64,000 nt of DNA from Cephalotus follicularis (Eukaryota > Streptophyta > Magnoliopsida > Oxalidales > Cephalotaceae): assembly GCA_001972305.1 (NCBI GenBank), contig BDDD01000312.1, forward strand, positions 241,900 to 305,899, read 5' to 3'. Positions 1 through 12,130 of the stretch are shown here, one piece after another. Numbering within the stretch: position 1 is the stretch's first letter; each line of letters opens with the position of its first letter. Position numbers and translations under genes: made by a program. Below the pieces are notes generated by a model, which worked only from the letters and a program-made list of their open reading frames with translations, had not been told where the DNA came from and ran no database searches.

Positions 1-189
1 ATGGTGATTAACTGATCCGATTCAACGGTTTGGGATGATACATATAGCTATAATGCCAATTGTTACTGAATATGCACAATTGAACATGAATGGAACTGAG
101 AATGTATTAACAAAGAGTGTATCATATATTAATAATACATGTCTGCAGCCATCTCTTGGCTTGCAGGGACACCCCTATCTAACATGTAG

Positions 190-1012
190 ATGGACCCAGA
201 CATGATCATATGGAAGAAGGTCGAGCGAGTCTGGTATTCAAAACTAGCCCCAGGGTCGATTGAATCATTCAGTCAATTGGGGCAACAGTTCATGAACCAC
301 TTTATCAGCATGCGTTGACACAAGAAAACATATGTCTCGTTGATGGCCATTCGGTAAAAAGCAGGTGAAACCCTCTATGAGAATATTAAGCACTTCAATA
401 GTGAAGCTCTCGAGGTATAAGACTTGGAACTGTCTGTGGTTCTCGTTGGAATGATGAATGGACTCGTGTCTTCCAGCTTTAGTTTCTTGTTGTTCAAACG
501 AGCTCCTTTGATTTTGAACGAGCTGATGAATTAACCAAGCTAATAAGTATATCAATGCCAAAGAGACCATGATAGCCTGCAAGGAGGTTGGCGGAACCAA
601 CAAGAGGAAAGAAAGGGAAGAGCTGAGCCAAAAAGGTGATGTGTTCAAACGACTTCGAGACGATCGAGGAAAAAGCCCCAACAGAGGGTCTCAGACCTAT
701 ACTCATCTAATAATGAAAAGAAGTGACATACTAATGGAGATCCGAGACAAGGGTTGCCTCCAGTAGCTTGAAAAGCTCAAATCTAATGGCAATAAGAGAG
801 ATAGGCAACAATATTGTCGATCTCATAGGGACCATGACCATGACATTGAGCGATGTCATCAATTGAAGGATGAGGTCAAAAATTTATTCCAGCGAGACCA
901 TCTTAAAGCCTATGTGGCTGATGGGTCAAAGAACAGTAAGGGGAAGTCTCGACGTTCCCTAAGCACGAAAATGGATATTCAACGACAACTTACAGTTGGG
1001 TCAATCACATTA
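190..1012 (+). pseudogene. Decayed Ty3/gypsy gag remnant
   Basis: Forward-strand translation gives gag-like text broken by many stops and frame changes. Near 230-300 it reads like the gag core (WYSKLAPGSIESF, then QQFMNHF). At about 805-915 there is a stretch around CRSHRDHDHDIERCHQLKDE that matches, position for position, the zinc-knuckle-like region of the Tat-type gag at 52,750-52,860 on the minus strand. The family role is the structural nucleocapsid protein of a gypsy element. No open frame of useful length survives, and no polymerase follows, so the element has lost most of its interior. Bases 1-189 show nothing recognisable. Confidence 0.7.
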
Positions 1013-1540
1013 TATCATGAATAGCACCGTAACCACACCGGTGGTTGACGAGATCTTTGAGATCTCTTTCTTGATTGATGAGATAGTAAGGATCTCCTTT
1101 GCTTAAAAATTTATTGTTATGTTTCCATAACTCTTTTCCATTCTCAATAATAATTGAATTTATTTCTTCATATTTGTCTATGTGTTATTGCACTCGGTTG
1201 TGAAAACTAACCATGGTAGCCCGACAGAACTTCCACAGGCGATCAAAGAGATCGTACTGAGCTATCAAAATCCAAACGAGACAATCTTTTAACAATTCCA
1301 TAAAATAAACTAAGTATGAAGTCGGTTGAATCACCAAAAATTAGTCGATAATGCGAAGACTCGGGGGGCATCACCTTCCTGGTGATCATCATTACTCTAA
1401 TCACCCTTATCGATGGTTTAGGATAGGAAATCCTTAAGAATTCACATTGAGGACCCAATACTCTAGGCCTCTTATTGTTAAATTTGAAATTTTTCATAAC
1501 TTCTTGACGACAATTTAAAGGCAAGGCAACAACCTTGCCT
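1013..1540. other. Non-coding interval, probable retroelement 3' untranslated DNA
   Basis: No gene is visible here. A purine/G-rich run near 1361-1375 (GACTCGGGGGGCAT) looks like a polypurine tract of the kind that precedes a gypsy 3' LTR. This suggests the stretch is untranslated DNA of the remnant whose gag lies at 190-1012. The tract is not followed by a clear LTR, so the assignment is inference. Confidence 0.35.
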
Positions 1541-1748
1541 TAAAAAAACATTTTCGAAGGCATACCCACCTTCGGAGATAACCATGCCTCAAAAGGAAAG
1601 GTACACCTTGCCTCGAATGCAAAAACATCTTCAAAAGCATACATACCTTCGGAGGTCGCCATACCTTAAAAGGTAAGGTACTAACCTTGCCTCAAAAGCA
1701 AAAACATCTTCGAAGGCATACCCACCTTCAGAGGTGACCATGCCTCAA
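1541..1748. repeat. Tandem array A, left part (77-79 bp unit)
   Basis: Degenerate tandem repeat whose unit carries CTTCGAAGGCATACCCACC, then a 'ggaggtgaccatgcctc' block and 'ggcaaggt...accttgcct'. The anchor CATAC recurs at 1561, 1638 and 1717, spacings of 77 and 79 bp. The array continues after an inserted solo LTR at 2476. No coding potential is supported. It is probably non-coding DNA of the surrounding gypsy remnant. Confidence 0.8.
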
Positions 1749-2470
1749 TGTTGGCCTTTGCCACCCCGTTTAATTACATTTACATATGTTATTTTGATGT
1801 TTAACAAACATAGATTACTTGTATGCATAATTTCTTGAGTTATAACTTCATATACTCACTTGATTTTATGTCCAAAGTTGTGCCAAGAACTTTTATGCAG
1901 AAACAGGTCAAGACAGCCGACTGGAAATCAATCCAGTCGACTGCCCAAGGTTAGGAGTCGACTTCTAGAGGTTATGTAGTCGACTGCTTCTTCAACCAAA
2001 CTCAAAATCTGCAGGAACACCAATCCAGTCGACTGCCACAGGGGTCCAGTCGACTGCCAGGCTTACATTTCATATACACTTGTAGCTTTGTTTAAAGTGA
2101 GCCAAAATTGTAAAACAAATTCCTACGAATTTGTAACCTTCAAACTATTATTTTCATACATACAAGAGAGGTTGTCTCTTGTATTGCTCGGTTGGAGCAA
2201 AGTTGTAATTCGCTTGGTTGGAGCGAAAGTTGCTGAAGCTCGGTTGGAGTTCCAAGCCCGGATTGGGGCATACCTAGTGAATACTCAAGGGGAGGCCTTG
2301 TGGAGTGGACGTAGGCGGTTTGCCGAACCACTATATATCCGTTTGCAATTCTCTAAACCCTACACTCTTTACATTTCCGCAATTGTGTGTTTGTATTTAT
2401 TGAATTATATTGTGGTATTATTGCTAGTAATTTTTATAAGTCTATTCACCCCCCCTCTAGACTTCCTACA
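1749..2470. mobile_element. Solo LTR with 5-bp target-site duplication CTCAA
   Basis: The 722-bp block begins TGTTGG and ends CCTACA, the TG...CA form of plant LTRs. It is flanked on both sides by CTCAA (1744-1748 and 2471-2475). Removing it and one CTCAA rejoins array A smoothly. The interior holds several copies of AGTCGACTG and, near the end, CTATTCACCCCCCCTCTAG, a sequence often seen at the 3' end of plant copia LTRs. There is no primer-binding site, polypurine tract or coding DNA, so this is a solo LTR left by LTR-LTR recombination. Superfamily (copia) and orientation (plus) are inferred from that motif only. Confidence 0.85.
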
Positions 2471-2475
2471 CTCAA

Positions 2476-2770
2476 AATGTAAGGTAAAAAGATCTTCGAA
2501 GGCATACCCACCTTTGGAGGAGACCATGCTTCAAAAGGCAATTTTACTAACCTTTAATTCCTCAAAGACAAAAACAACTTCGAAGGCATACCCACCTTCA
2601 GAGGTGATCATGCCTCAAAAGGAAAGGTGTTAACCTTGCCTCAAAGACAAAAACATATTCGAAGGCATACCTACCTTCGAAGGTGGCCTCAAAAGGCAAG
2701 GTTTCATCTTTACATTAAAGGTAAAAACATTTCTAAAAGAATACCCACCTTCGAAGAAGAACACACCGTA
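2476..2770. repeat. Tandem array A, right part
   Basis: Continuation of the array at 1541-1748. The anchor CATAC recurs at 2503, 2587 and 2666, spacings of 84 and 79 bp, with the same 'cttcgaaggcatacccacc' core. The last units before about 2770 are degenerate. Confidence 0.8.
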
Positions 2771-2829
2771 TATGAAAAATATTAAAACAGCCTTGTAGGT
2801 GAAAATATTGTCAAAGAAATTCTCTTGGC

Positions 2830-3850
2830 ACCGAGAAAGGCATTTTGCGCTATTCGGAAGCCAATGTGCCTACATATAGTGCTTAGAAATATATTTTAAG
2901 CTTCCTGGTAGCCAAAGTGCCTACATGTTGCACTTAGAAAGGCATTTTGGACTTTCTGAAAGCCAATGTGTCTACATATAGTGCTGAGGAAGGCATTTTG
3001 GGCTTATTAGAAGCCAATGTGCCTATATACGGAGCTTAGAAAGGCATTTTGGGCTTTTCGAAAGCAAATATGAAGGCATTTTGGGCTTTTCAAAAGCAAA
3101 TATGCCTACATATGATGCTTAGAAAGGTATTTTGGGCTTTTCAGAAGCTAAAATGCCTACATTTTGCACTTAGAAAGGCATTTTGGGCTTCCCGGAAGCC
3201 AAAGTGCCTACATATGGTGCTTAAAATGTTTGTTGGGTTTCTCAAAAGCCAATGTGCCTACATATGATGCTTAGAAAGGCATTTTGGGCTTTTCGGAAGT
3301 TAAAGTGCCTACATATGGCGCTTAAAAAGGCATTTTGAACTTTTTAAAAGCCAATGTGTCTACAGATGGTGCTTAGAAAGACATTTTGAGCTTTTTGAAA
3401 GCAAATGTACTTACATATGACGCTTAGAGAGGCATTTCGGGCTTAAAAGTCAAAATGCATATAATTGATGCTTAGAAATGTAGTTTGAGCTTCTTGCAAC
3501 ATGCCTACATATGGTGCTTAGAAAGGCATTTTGACCTTCTCGAAAGCCAAAGTACCCATATATAACGCTTAAAAAGGTATTTTGAGCTTTCTGGAAGCTA
3601 AAGTGCCTACATATGGCGCTTAGAAAGACATTTTGGGCTTTCTGAAAGCCAAAGTGCCTACATATGACGCTTATAAAGGTATTTTGGGCTTTTAAAAAGT
3701 CAATGTGCCTAAAAATGGCATTTAGAAAGGCTTTGGGCCTTCCAGCGGTCAATAAGCATGTATATGCCGCTTAAAAGGCCCTTTGAGCCTTCCGAAAGCC
3801 AATATGCATGCACATAGCACCTGGCGAGGCCATTTGGCCTTCCGAGGGAC
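2830..3850. repeat. Tandem array B (51-bp unit, about 17-18 copies)
   Basis: Unit consensus is close to 'cttagaaaggcattttggg' + 'ctttcggaagccaatgtgc' + 'ctacatatggtg'. Starts of GGCATTTT at 2941, 2992 and 3043 are exactly 51 bp apart. One unit is shortened (3043 to 3075, 32 bp), after which 51-bp spacing resumes (3126). Because 51 is 17 codons, long stretches stay open and translate as a 17-residue repeat, but no start context, splice signal or family supports a gene. The last units, after 3700, are strongly degenerate. Confidence 0.85.
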
Positions 3851-3920
3851 AAAACCTCACGCATTTCTTAATACTTCCTCGTATTTTCAAACATGCTCAA
3901 GCTCAAGAAAATGGGGGTAT

Positions 3921-4338
3921 TATGATGAGAAGAAAATTCACCACTAGATAGAATGACGACATATGACATTTACTAAAAGATAAGTCCACAACCAATCCAT
4001 ACTAGATTGTGATCAGAGTCCTAATCTTATTGAACCTTATCAAATAAAATTTCAAGAGGTTACAAGACATACAGTCCTTCTAGGATTGTAACCTACGGAT
4101 CTCATTCGCAAGTTAAAGTAGACTGAAACACTACCACACATCACTATATATATGAAACAGCTCATAGGTACAATTTTTATATGATTCATTGCATTTCTCT
4201 GCTTTCATCTTACACCATCTGGCTTAAGTATTAGAGAGACCCCCGGATCCCACTTCGGTCACCCTTCCGATCTCTCTTCTTTGTCACAAGTCTTCCAAAT
4301 CAACGGTTGCTGAGAGTCTCTAGATTTTCAAGCAACAT
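3921..4338 (+). mobile_element. Probable gypsy 3' LTR remnant
   Basis: A polypurine-like tract (AAGAAAATGGGGG, about 3904-3916) is followed by a roughly 415-bp block. It starts near TGATGAG and ends near AGCAACA, with a TATA-like run (CACTATATATATG, 4142-4154) and a pyrimidine-rich downstream part. This layout fits a 3' LTR closing the gag remnant at 190-1012. No second LTR copy or target duplication is in the window, so both edges are approximate. Confidence 0.4.
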
Positions 4339-7300
4339 TATTTTGGCAATCTTTGATTTAATATTTTATAAATGTAATCATTAGATTTTAGATGTAGGTC
4401 GTTTATATAAAATTTTAATTTATTCAAAATCTCTAATTATTACATCTACAGATAATAATTTCAATTGTAAATGCATTTCTAAGAATACTCATATAATGTT
4501 TGAATCATGATATATAAAATGGATTATCAATAAATATTTAATTGGTTTAAAATTTTGTATAAATAATATACATAGGAAGAACTTAAAATATAACTCTTAG
4601 ATCTATAAAATTTAAATTATAAATGTATGAAATGTTAGTGGATAAAAAGAAGTTCAATCATTGTTCATATTGATTTTAGTATATGGAATTATTGAACTTT
4701 AGATTTTTATCAATTGGAATAGATATCTATCAAGCATTATTTACCGTTAATTCCTTCCTTATCAATACTTAATTCTTTATATCCAAACCTAGATGATATA
4801 ATCACCTTCCTAAAAGGAATCTAATAACTATAGTAAGTAACCCCACATGATGACATGTTCATTGTTATTAAGTCAATTCCAATGGTACTATTCGAATCAA
4901 AAGGATCCACCAGGTTCAAAGGATTAAGCATAAATCAGTTTACTATCCTCTTTCATTTTTTAATTTTTTTTAAAGTTTCTATTTTTTTAATCAAAGAATA
5001 AATTGATCTATACATAAACTATTTTATTAACACGCGAACCTTAAAATAACGTGTAATCTTACACGCTTCGTATCGTAATTATTGGGATCTCAATTCCAAA
5101 TGTTTTTACGATGTAATATTTTAATTAAACGATTCAGATTTTAATCAGGATAGTTAAGAGTTTACGAACGATCCTAATAATTGATGAATGAGATGGGAAC
5201 CTGATAAGAGAAGAGTGTCGGCTGTGAGTTTTATGGGCATGAAAGACAATGATTATATGGTTGAGGCGTTGATGAGCATGGTAGGTTTATATAGTGACGG
5301 GTACATTAATGAATCGTGACTTCAGATTGGAGATGATGATTGATCAAGATCTTTTGCTTCTAGGTGGCCTTGTTTGTTTTGTTTTGGTTAATGATCTTTG
5401 TTTGTTTCTGGTCGATTGGCAGGGTTATAACACGAAATCTTGAACATGATCGTAAATGACATATATAAGATAACAAAAAACTAAGAGTTAAATGCATGTT
5501 GAGATAAATAAGGGTGATGACTGATGAAGATAGGCAAATGAGTCCTAGAATAGACGGTATAAGTAGTAATGTATTTTTGAATCCCCCCCTCATCATATAC
5601 ATTGGTTCAAATGTAGGTTTTGTGTTTTGAAGGGTTGGCATAACTGCCATCCCTTGCAAATTGTAAATGTTTTTTTTTTTTTTTTTCATTGATGCTATCC
5701 AACTTTCGAAGAAAAAAAAAGGAAGATATATAACAGCGTGACTATAAAATTGAAGTACAAAACGAAGACTTTCGCCAAAATTATATATAAACTAGTTAAA
5801 AATCATGACAATACTGATTGACATATAAATTATTTTAATGAGAAAGATGTCCCATGAAAATTATGATATTCAACAGGATTATGACCGTTTAGTAACAGAA
5901 ATATAATAAAGATAATTGTTAGGTACATTTAATACACATGTCCCATGTAATTCATTGTGTTAACTAATCAGAACTAATTAAGAATTTTATTATTAATTGA
6001 AATGAATTTTTCCCTCACATGAAATTTTAAAAAAGCTGAGACCAATTTACACCTGATGGATACGAGATTTACACTAAACATAAACTGATCCAACTCATTA
6101 TAAAATCGATTCTTCGTTAAAGTTACAGTGAAGAGCTCTTGAGCTGCATCCTCATCACATTATCATTTGGTATAAAGGTAGAACAATCTGTGGATGCTTT
6201 GATTGTTACACTCCAGCAAACCTCTAATTTGTTTTATCCAGCCACACAGAGATCAAAAATGTTTATGCAGAAGTTGGTCTGGATAATGAAATTGAAACTT
6301 CATAAAAAAGAGTCACAGCCACACAGGCGGACTCTGATTACTAGTTGGCCAAATTCATACCCCACCACAGGTTGTTTAGAGATGAAATACAAGTGACAAG
6401 ACAGGTGTACAAATCTGACTTTTTTTGCTATTTCTTTGCTGTGGTTTTATCAATAAGAACACTGACATCTGGTAAATAGGATTTCTTGGACTGTGACACC
6501 ATAGACCTTTCCCATTTGATTGATTGAAGCCCATATGTAAACACTGCTTTTTTCTATATCAACCCAAGTTCACAGCTGTAGATCAATTGAGTCGACAATT
6601 AAAGAAATACAAATAAATCGTTTCTTATGGTGGTCCGTAACATATTATTTTGGCAAACAGGTAAATGGAACATGCTTTTGATCTACTCACCGCGATTACA
6701 CTCATTGCATGAAAATATTATCGTTGACCCACCGTGTAAATGACGTAACAAAATAATGTCTTCGTTATACCGAATACTTTCTCCGTTTCGTAACTGTAAT
6801 AAATCCAGTTCAAACTATATCAGTACATCCTAGTATTGAGATTTTATCATTCAAATGGGTCTTATATAAAACTCACTAAAATGCCATAAAAACCCAATGG
6901 TGCAATGTTCCTACATCCATTATACAGGAATTATTTGCATGCGTAAAATGTCTACCTTTCAGTCTTCAGATTCATAACGTAGTGTAGAACACTCGCAGCA
7001 TTTAACAGTGTAAAACGCTGTAGCAGCATTTAGAAGATTCATTTCCTGGAAGGTTGTAAGATTATAACCAACAAAGCTACAGCTCCAATGCGGTAATTCC
7101 TGAAATCTGACGTAATTACATTGTAACAACTCACCATCCAGAAAAAAGAAATTCTGCATTAACAGACCAAGGACGACAGTAACTGACAGGCTGGTAGCTT
7201 ATAAGCATATGCAACTAAAATATTATAAAAGAAAAAAAAAATTGCATCCTAAATCCAATTCTGTCGTAGTAAATTAATTTGATTAAATTATGTTCCCTAA

Positions 7301-7477
7301 TGTAACTCGTCCCAACGTTACAGTCCACTTAGCAGCATTTCTCTGACGGCTGGAAACGATAATAAGTGTGAACAAATTATCCTCAAATGTCCAAAATGAG
7401 ATTAAAATCAAACATCTAAATTTGCTAATTTCTAGTTATTCGAGGATGAAGCTTGCTGCTTGCATTCATATTTGAAT
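4339..7477. other. AT-rich intergenic DNA and 3' flank of the ERD2-like gene
   Basis: No gene can be supported. Short open frames (for example 6139-6396 plus) lack splice signals or recognisable families. The part just below 7478 should hold the 3' untranslated region of the minus-strand receptor gene. Its polyadenylation site was not fixed. A 20-base T run lies near 5671-5687. Confidence 0.4.
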
Positions 7478-10400
7478 TCATACGACGCCTGAAGGGAGAC
7501 GCAGAACAAGTTGTCCACCAACAAGGCTGCAACAAGAGAGAAACAACTGAGTGACATCCAGAAAAGTGAAACATTGAAGGCACATGGTATACTAGATGCT
7601 TATTACTCACCTCTTGACATAGTAGTAGCAAAAATCCGCAAGAATGAAGGTCTGCACAATTTCTGAGAGTAGGACCAAAGAAGGCCACAACCCATAACCC
7701 AAAGCCGTCAGTAACCGCCCTCGGGTATCCAATACCTGTGCAGACAAAGGACGAACAACTTTAATGTGAAGTATGCCATTAACTTATACCTACTTCCGTA
7801 ATCAGCATGAGCCCGCATTCAATAAAAATATTCAAAACCACGAACTTAAGCGATAACAGTAGCCTTGAGTAATCAAACATTAAATATTAAATATTAAATA
7901 TATGCAACCACAAGCCAATCTCCGCATGCCATTCACAAATTCTAAATACACTAAATTCTATATATGACTGTTTATAAAATTGCAATTTATAAGTTCCAAC
8001 TAAATTAGCACTTTTATGTTGCTCATTTTTTATTAGTGAAATCCTTATTGCAAATAAAAAAATTTAGGTCAGTTATCAAGTCCTCCACTAAGTGTCGGAC
8101 ATGCACATGATCTTACAAGTGCCTGACAGGGTATTGCATACGCAAGACCAACTCTAACAAGAAGTTGAACATACTGCGTTATTTCCACAATCAAGAAAGC
8201 AAAGATTTTAATCTCAAATGGAATCTATAAGACACTGTTTTATCATACCTGGAGGATCCAATGTGCACAACTCAAGAACCTTGCAACTCCAAGTGCAAAC
8301 ACGTAATGCGCTGTGAATGGTTCAACAATCTGAAAATAGACAAAAAGGAGATGAGAGAAATAGCTAGGACCTATATCATATATCAAATCTCCAAGGCATC
8401 AATTGCCATATATATCTGCAAAAACATCAAGTCAACTTTTTAAAAATTCATGTCTGGTAAGCATATCATCAAAATATATGAACTAGTAGGTATGCAGTTA
8501 TACTTCTCATATACCTTTGTATTCTGCATGACCCGCAGCTGAGGTAAGACTGAAACAGCTTCAAGATAAACACAGAAAGCCCAGCAAATTCTATTCAGGA
8601 TATGATGCTGCGTTGATGGATGAATGAATAAAGACAGAAGGAGACATGGTATAACCTACATCATGACAAATAAACAACAGTGTGGCTAAGAAATACAGAA
8701 CATCATTAACAAAGAAAAAGTTTCAATAATGAAGTACAGGATACCAAAAGGTAACTTTGTTTTAATATAAATTATCAAAATTAAAACTTAAAGTGTTTCG
8801 GTATAATTACTTGGATAAATTGATGCCAAATTGCCCATAAAAGTCTATATGTCCTAGATATCAACTCCATTGAAAGTTTGTGAGGCAAAACAGTTACAGA
8901 ATAGAAAAAACAGATGATCTGCCAACCATAAATTGAATTTTACCTATCCCAAAAAAAAAGGGCAGAGAACAGGTGAAAATTTTAAGATTTAGGCTATTTA
9001 CAGTAAGTTAATAGAAGTTAATTATGACCTCTTTACAGTTAGCAAATTCTACCAATCGGTAGGATGATTTCAACATGTTTTCCATTTCCCTGCGTGTTCA
9101 AACTTCAAACAAAAAGATCATTATTTTTCTATATTTAAAATTTGAAATCCTATGAACCAAATAATCATGGAATCACATTCCAAAATTATAAAGAGGTGGA
9201 TTTTTTTATAACTTGCCCAATCAGTGACCTTAACTTAAATCACCCGGATTTTAAAACAGTCCATGCATACCAATAGGGACCACCCCTCTCCAAAAATTGA
9301 TAATTCCAGTTGCATGTGTTCATAATAAAGTTACTCGAACACACCAACATAGGACTCAATCAAAGCTATATATAGGATATGATTTTACGAATGACAAAAG
9401 ATAAAGACAGACTTACAACCCAGTAAATTGCAAAGTTGTCTTTGTCATCCATATAACTAGACCTCAGATTGAAACGCATCATATAAATAACCCAAAGGGT
9501 TGTTGCCAATGTAGCAGAATCAAGTAGAGTGTGTATATCATATTCCATGACAAAACTGCAATACAGTCTAACTGCTAGAAACATAGCTGTTAGCTCCTGT
9601 GATTTAAGAGAAAGTCCTGCAATAGAGCCAAAAGGAAATTATTCCTATATCAGTTACAATCATTACAAAATCGATCACAAACCCTGCACTTGGAATTTAA
9701 ATTTTCCAGGAAATGGAGGTCAACTGATTAAGTGGTCAACTACAAGTGAACGTAATTAGGAGATTACAATACTTAATTGGATTTGATCACCTTATATGTA
9801 AGAACAACAACCAAAAGTCAGTGCCAAGTGCTAGAATTGGCGTGCATGAATTTCAGTATTATAAGTTATTGTGTCTAGAGTTGAGATTTTTAAGATATTC
9901 CTGCCATTTGTGATTAGCCATCAATCTTAAAAGTGCCCTCTTGAATTTGGACCTTCTTATTTTAGCTACAAGACAACCGATTAAATACACCGCCTTTCCT
10001 CCAATTGTTTAAGCCGGCGAGCACAATGTGCTATCAAATACATGCGCATACATAAAATGTCCCTAAAGAAAATTTCAATGAAACGCTAGACAATTTTCAA
10101 GTTGACGTAGGTGGGCCTTAAACAAATTGCAAATTGAACAATCGAAATCAAGATACTGCTTATATGGTCTAAAGATATTTCAGGAATATTAAGCCAAAAT
10201 TTTGATGACCCTGATGAACAGGATCTCAAAATTATCCAAAAATAACTAAAACCCAACATTTTAAACGAAGTGAATGATGATGTTACCAGCACAAGTCTTC
10301 TCCTTCATGAGCTTGTAAATAAGGACGGAGATTCCAAGGGCATGAACAGCCTCAGCACCAACAAAGAGATTGTCCTGATCGTGTACAACCAATCTTAAAA

Positions 10401-10509
10401 AAACCAAAGCACACATAACCGCCACCACCGCCAAAAACGCCTTGATTTGCGGTGGCTGCTTACGTACCCATGTTGCCACAGCGTGGATCGGCCTCTTCGT
10501 TGCCTTCAT
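7478..10509 (-). CDS. ER lumen protein-retaining receptor-like protein (ERD2 family)
   Basis: Six exons on the minus strand: 10509-10287, 9616-9417, 8655-8515, 8329-8249, 7735-7611 and 7526-7478. All introns are GT-AG and phases agree, giving 819 nt and 272 aa. ERD2-family proteins are multi-span Golgi/ER membrane receptors that return escaped HDEL/KDEL proteins to the ER. Visible family blocks are DNLFVGAEAVHALGIS, LIYKLMKEKTCAGLSLKSQE, RLYCSFVMEYDIHTLLD, NRICWAFCVYLEAVSVLPQL, FTAHYVFALGVARFLS and the C-terminal GGQLVLRLPSGVV. The N-terminus (MKATKRPIHAVATWVRKQPP) is the basic extension of the longer plant ERD2-like subgroup, not the roughly 215-aa classical form. The ATG at 10509 was chosen because the codon two upstream is GTG. 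Length and domain order look intact, so the gene is probably functional. Direct HDEL binding is not established for this subgroup. Confidence 0.93.
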
Positions 10510-10714
10510 ATTCACACTCGTTGTTGTTGTTGTTTCAGTTACAAAGAGTACTAATGTTTCCTTTAAGCTTGAGGTTTAGCGAGGACATCTACGTAAGTTC
10601 AATGCGCGTTAGATGTGTCATGTGTGTAGAAACAAATGACACAGAGACCAATGGACTCAAAGTCTGTTATGTTAATCTCTGAGTCTACACGTGTAGGTGC
10701 AGAAATTTTTGTTA

Positions 10715-10915
10715 TCGTGGAATCGGAATCGTCTGTAATAATTATATTCATAATTGTTATAGTTTCAACCATTATATTAAAATCTAATAGTTACAAATAC
10801 ACCACTTCAGAAAATATATTTTCTGATATGGTGTATTTAAAACCATAAGATTTAAATCAAATGACTCTGTACAATAATTATAACAATTATTGTAGAGGAA
10901 ATGGATTCGTTTCAT
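10715..10915. mobile_element. Fold-back MITE-like element upstream of the ERD2-like gene
   Basis: The two halves form an imperfect inverted repeat centred near 10819. The inner arms are AAATACACCACTTCAGAAAAT and its near complement ATTTTCTGATATGGTGTATTT. The outer arms pair GAATCG...TCTGTAATAATTA with TAATTATTGTAGAGGAAATGGATTC. The roughly 200-bp size, AT-richness and lack of coding DNA fit a MITE. No clear target duplication was identified. It lies about 200 bp upstream of the receptor gene's ATG. Confidence 0.6.
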
Positions 10916-11224
10916 TGTTTTTTTTTCTCACAAATTTATGATAGATAATTAAAAAAATGTGATTATAACTTAAAAATATGTATGGAGATACTTAAAGTAT
11001 TTTTTTTATTCTGCGTATGAGAGGAAAATATTTTAGATAAATATTGTTATATCTAAATATAATTAATAATAAAATATAATTACTAACAAAATGGATTATT
11101 ATTATTTTACCTGATAATTATCTATATGCATAAAACGATAAACTAAATATCGGGTTGGCTTTGGCAGGTCAATACATGATGAATTGACAAGGTCACTAAG
11201 TTTAGTGGAAGATTTTGTACACTA
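10916..11224. other. AT-rich intergenic DNA
   Basis: I see nothing in this stretch beyond AT-rich sequence with short A and T runs. Confidence 0.5.
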
Positions 11225-12130
11225 CCACAAAAAATGAATTCCCACCATCAATTTAGAAAATTACTTCAACAATGTCTCAATTTTAAGTTAGTTGGGATTG
11301 GTCACATGATCCTTTTTTTCAATTATGTTCTATCTAGAGTTACATATGTTGTAAGTTTTTTGTTGAGTAGTTTTAGGTATACATCTTTTTCTATTGTATC
11401 CATCTGCTTGGAACCTATCCTGTTTTTTCATTGGTGCATTTAAATGACTACACTCGACATGTCCAAACCACCTTATACGATTTTATCTCAGTTTATCTTC
11501 AATAAGCTCTATCCATACCATATTCCTATTGTAATCATTTTTATAATATCTTTTCTTATATTCTTACATATCCATCTCAAAATCCTCATTTCGGTTACAC
11601 TAAATTTATGAACATGTTTATTTACCATCCAACATTTCGTTCCATAAAGTATCTTTGGTCTAATAGTTGTCCTAGCTATAGAAATTGTCTTTAACTTAAT
11701 TGGCGCTCTCCGTTCAAATAAGACTCCAGTTGCGCTTCTCCATTTCATCCATCTCACTTTGATCATATGGTTAAAATTATATTCAAACTCGTCATTCTTA
11801 ATTATAATAGATCTGAGATATCGAAAAAAATCTTTCTTAGGAACCTCATGTCCTCCTAAGTTAACTACAATTGCCAAAATTGCACTCCATATATCTCTAT
11901 TTTGGCCATACTTATCTTAAAGCCCTTAAATTCTAATGTGATCCTTTATAATTCTAACTTTTGATTCATTCCAGACTAGTTTCATCAATGAAAGTTATAT
12001 AGCCTGCAATACACAAAGGGATATCATGCTGAATATTCCTAGTCAGTTCGTCCATAACTAGAGTAAACAAATATGGGCTCAAGGTAGATCCTTGGTGTAA
12101 GCCAATAGTAATTGGGAAATCGTTTGAAAA
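11225..12130 (-). pseudogene. LINE-type non-LTR retrotransposon reverse transcriptase fragment
   Basis: On the minus strand the order is typical of a plant LINE reverse transcriptase C-terminus. It runs GLHQGSTLSPYLFTLVMDEL (about 12,100-12,040), then frame breaks, then an open stretch at 11877-11509 with FRYLRSIIIKNDE, WMKWRSATGVLFERRAPIKL, IRPKILYGTKCW and EMRILRWICKN, then EDKLR...RIRWFGHVE at about 11,490-11,450. These are the RT fingers/palm tail, the YGTECW-type block and the RWFGHV block. Stops and frameshifts separate the pieces, and the endonuclease and N-terminal RT are missing. This is a dead 5'-truncated copy; no poly(A) tail was pinned. Confidence 0.85.

Noticed and set aside
3049-3267. 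Forward open frame with Trp-rich 17-residue repeats
   Set aside because: It is a by-product of the 51-bp tandem array. There is no ATG context, splicing or family match.
5360-5689. Minus open frame beginning with a Lys run
   Set aside because: The Lys run is the complement of a T homopolymer and the rest shows no family signature.
9366-9416. Extension of ERD2-like exon 2 past its donor
   Set aside because: Reading through GTAAGT gives SLSLSFVIRKI, which departs from the family; splicing to 8655 restores VIPCLLLS and the family pattern.
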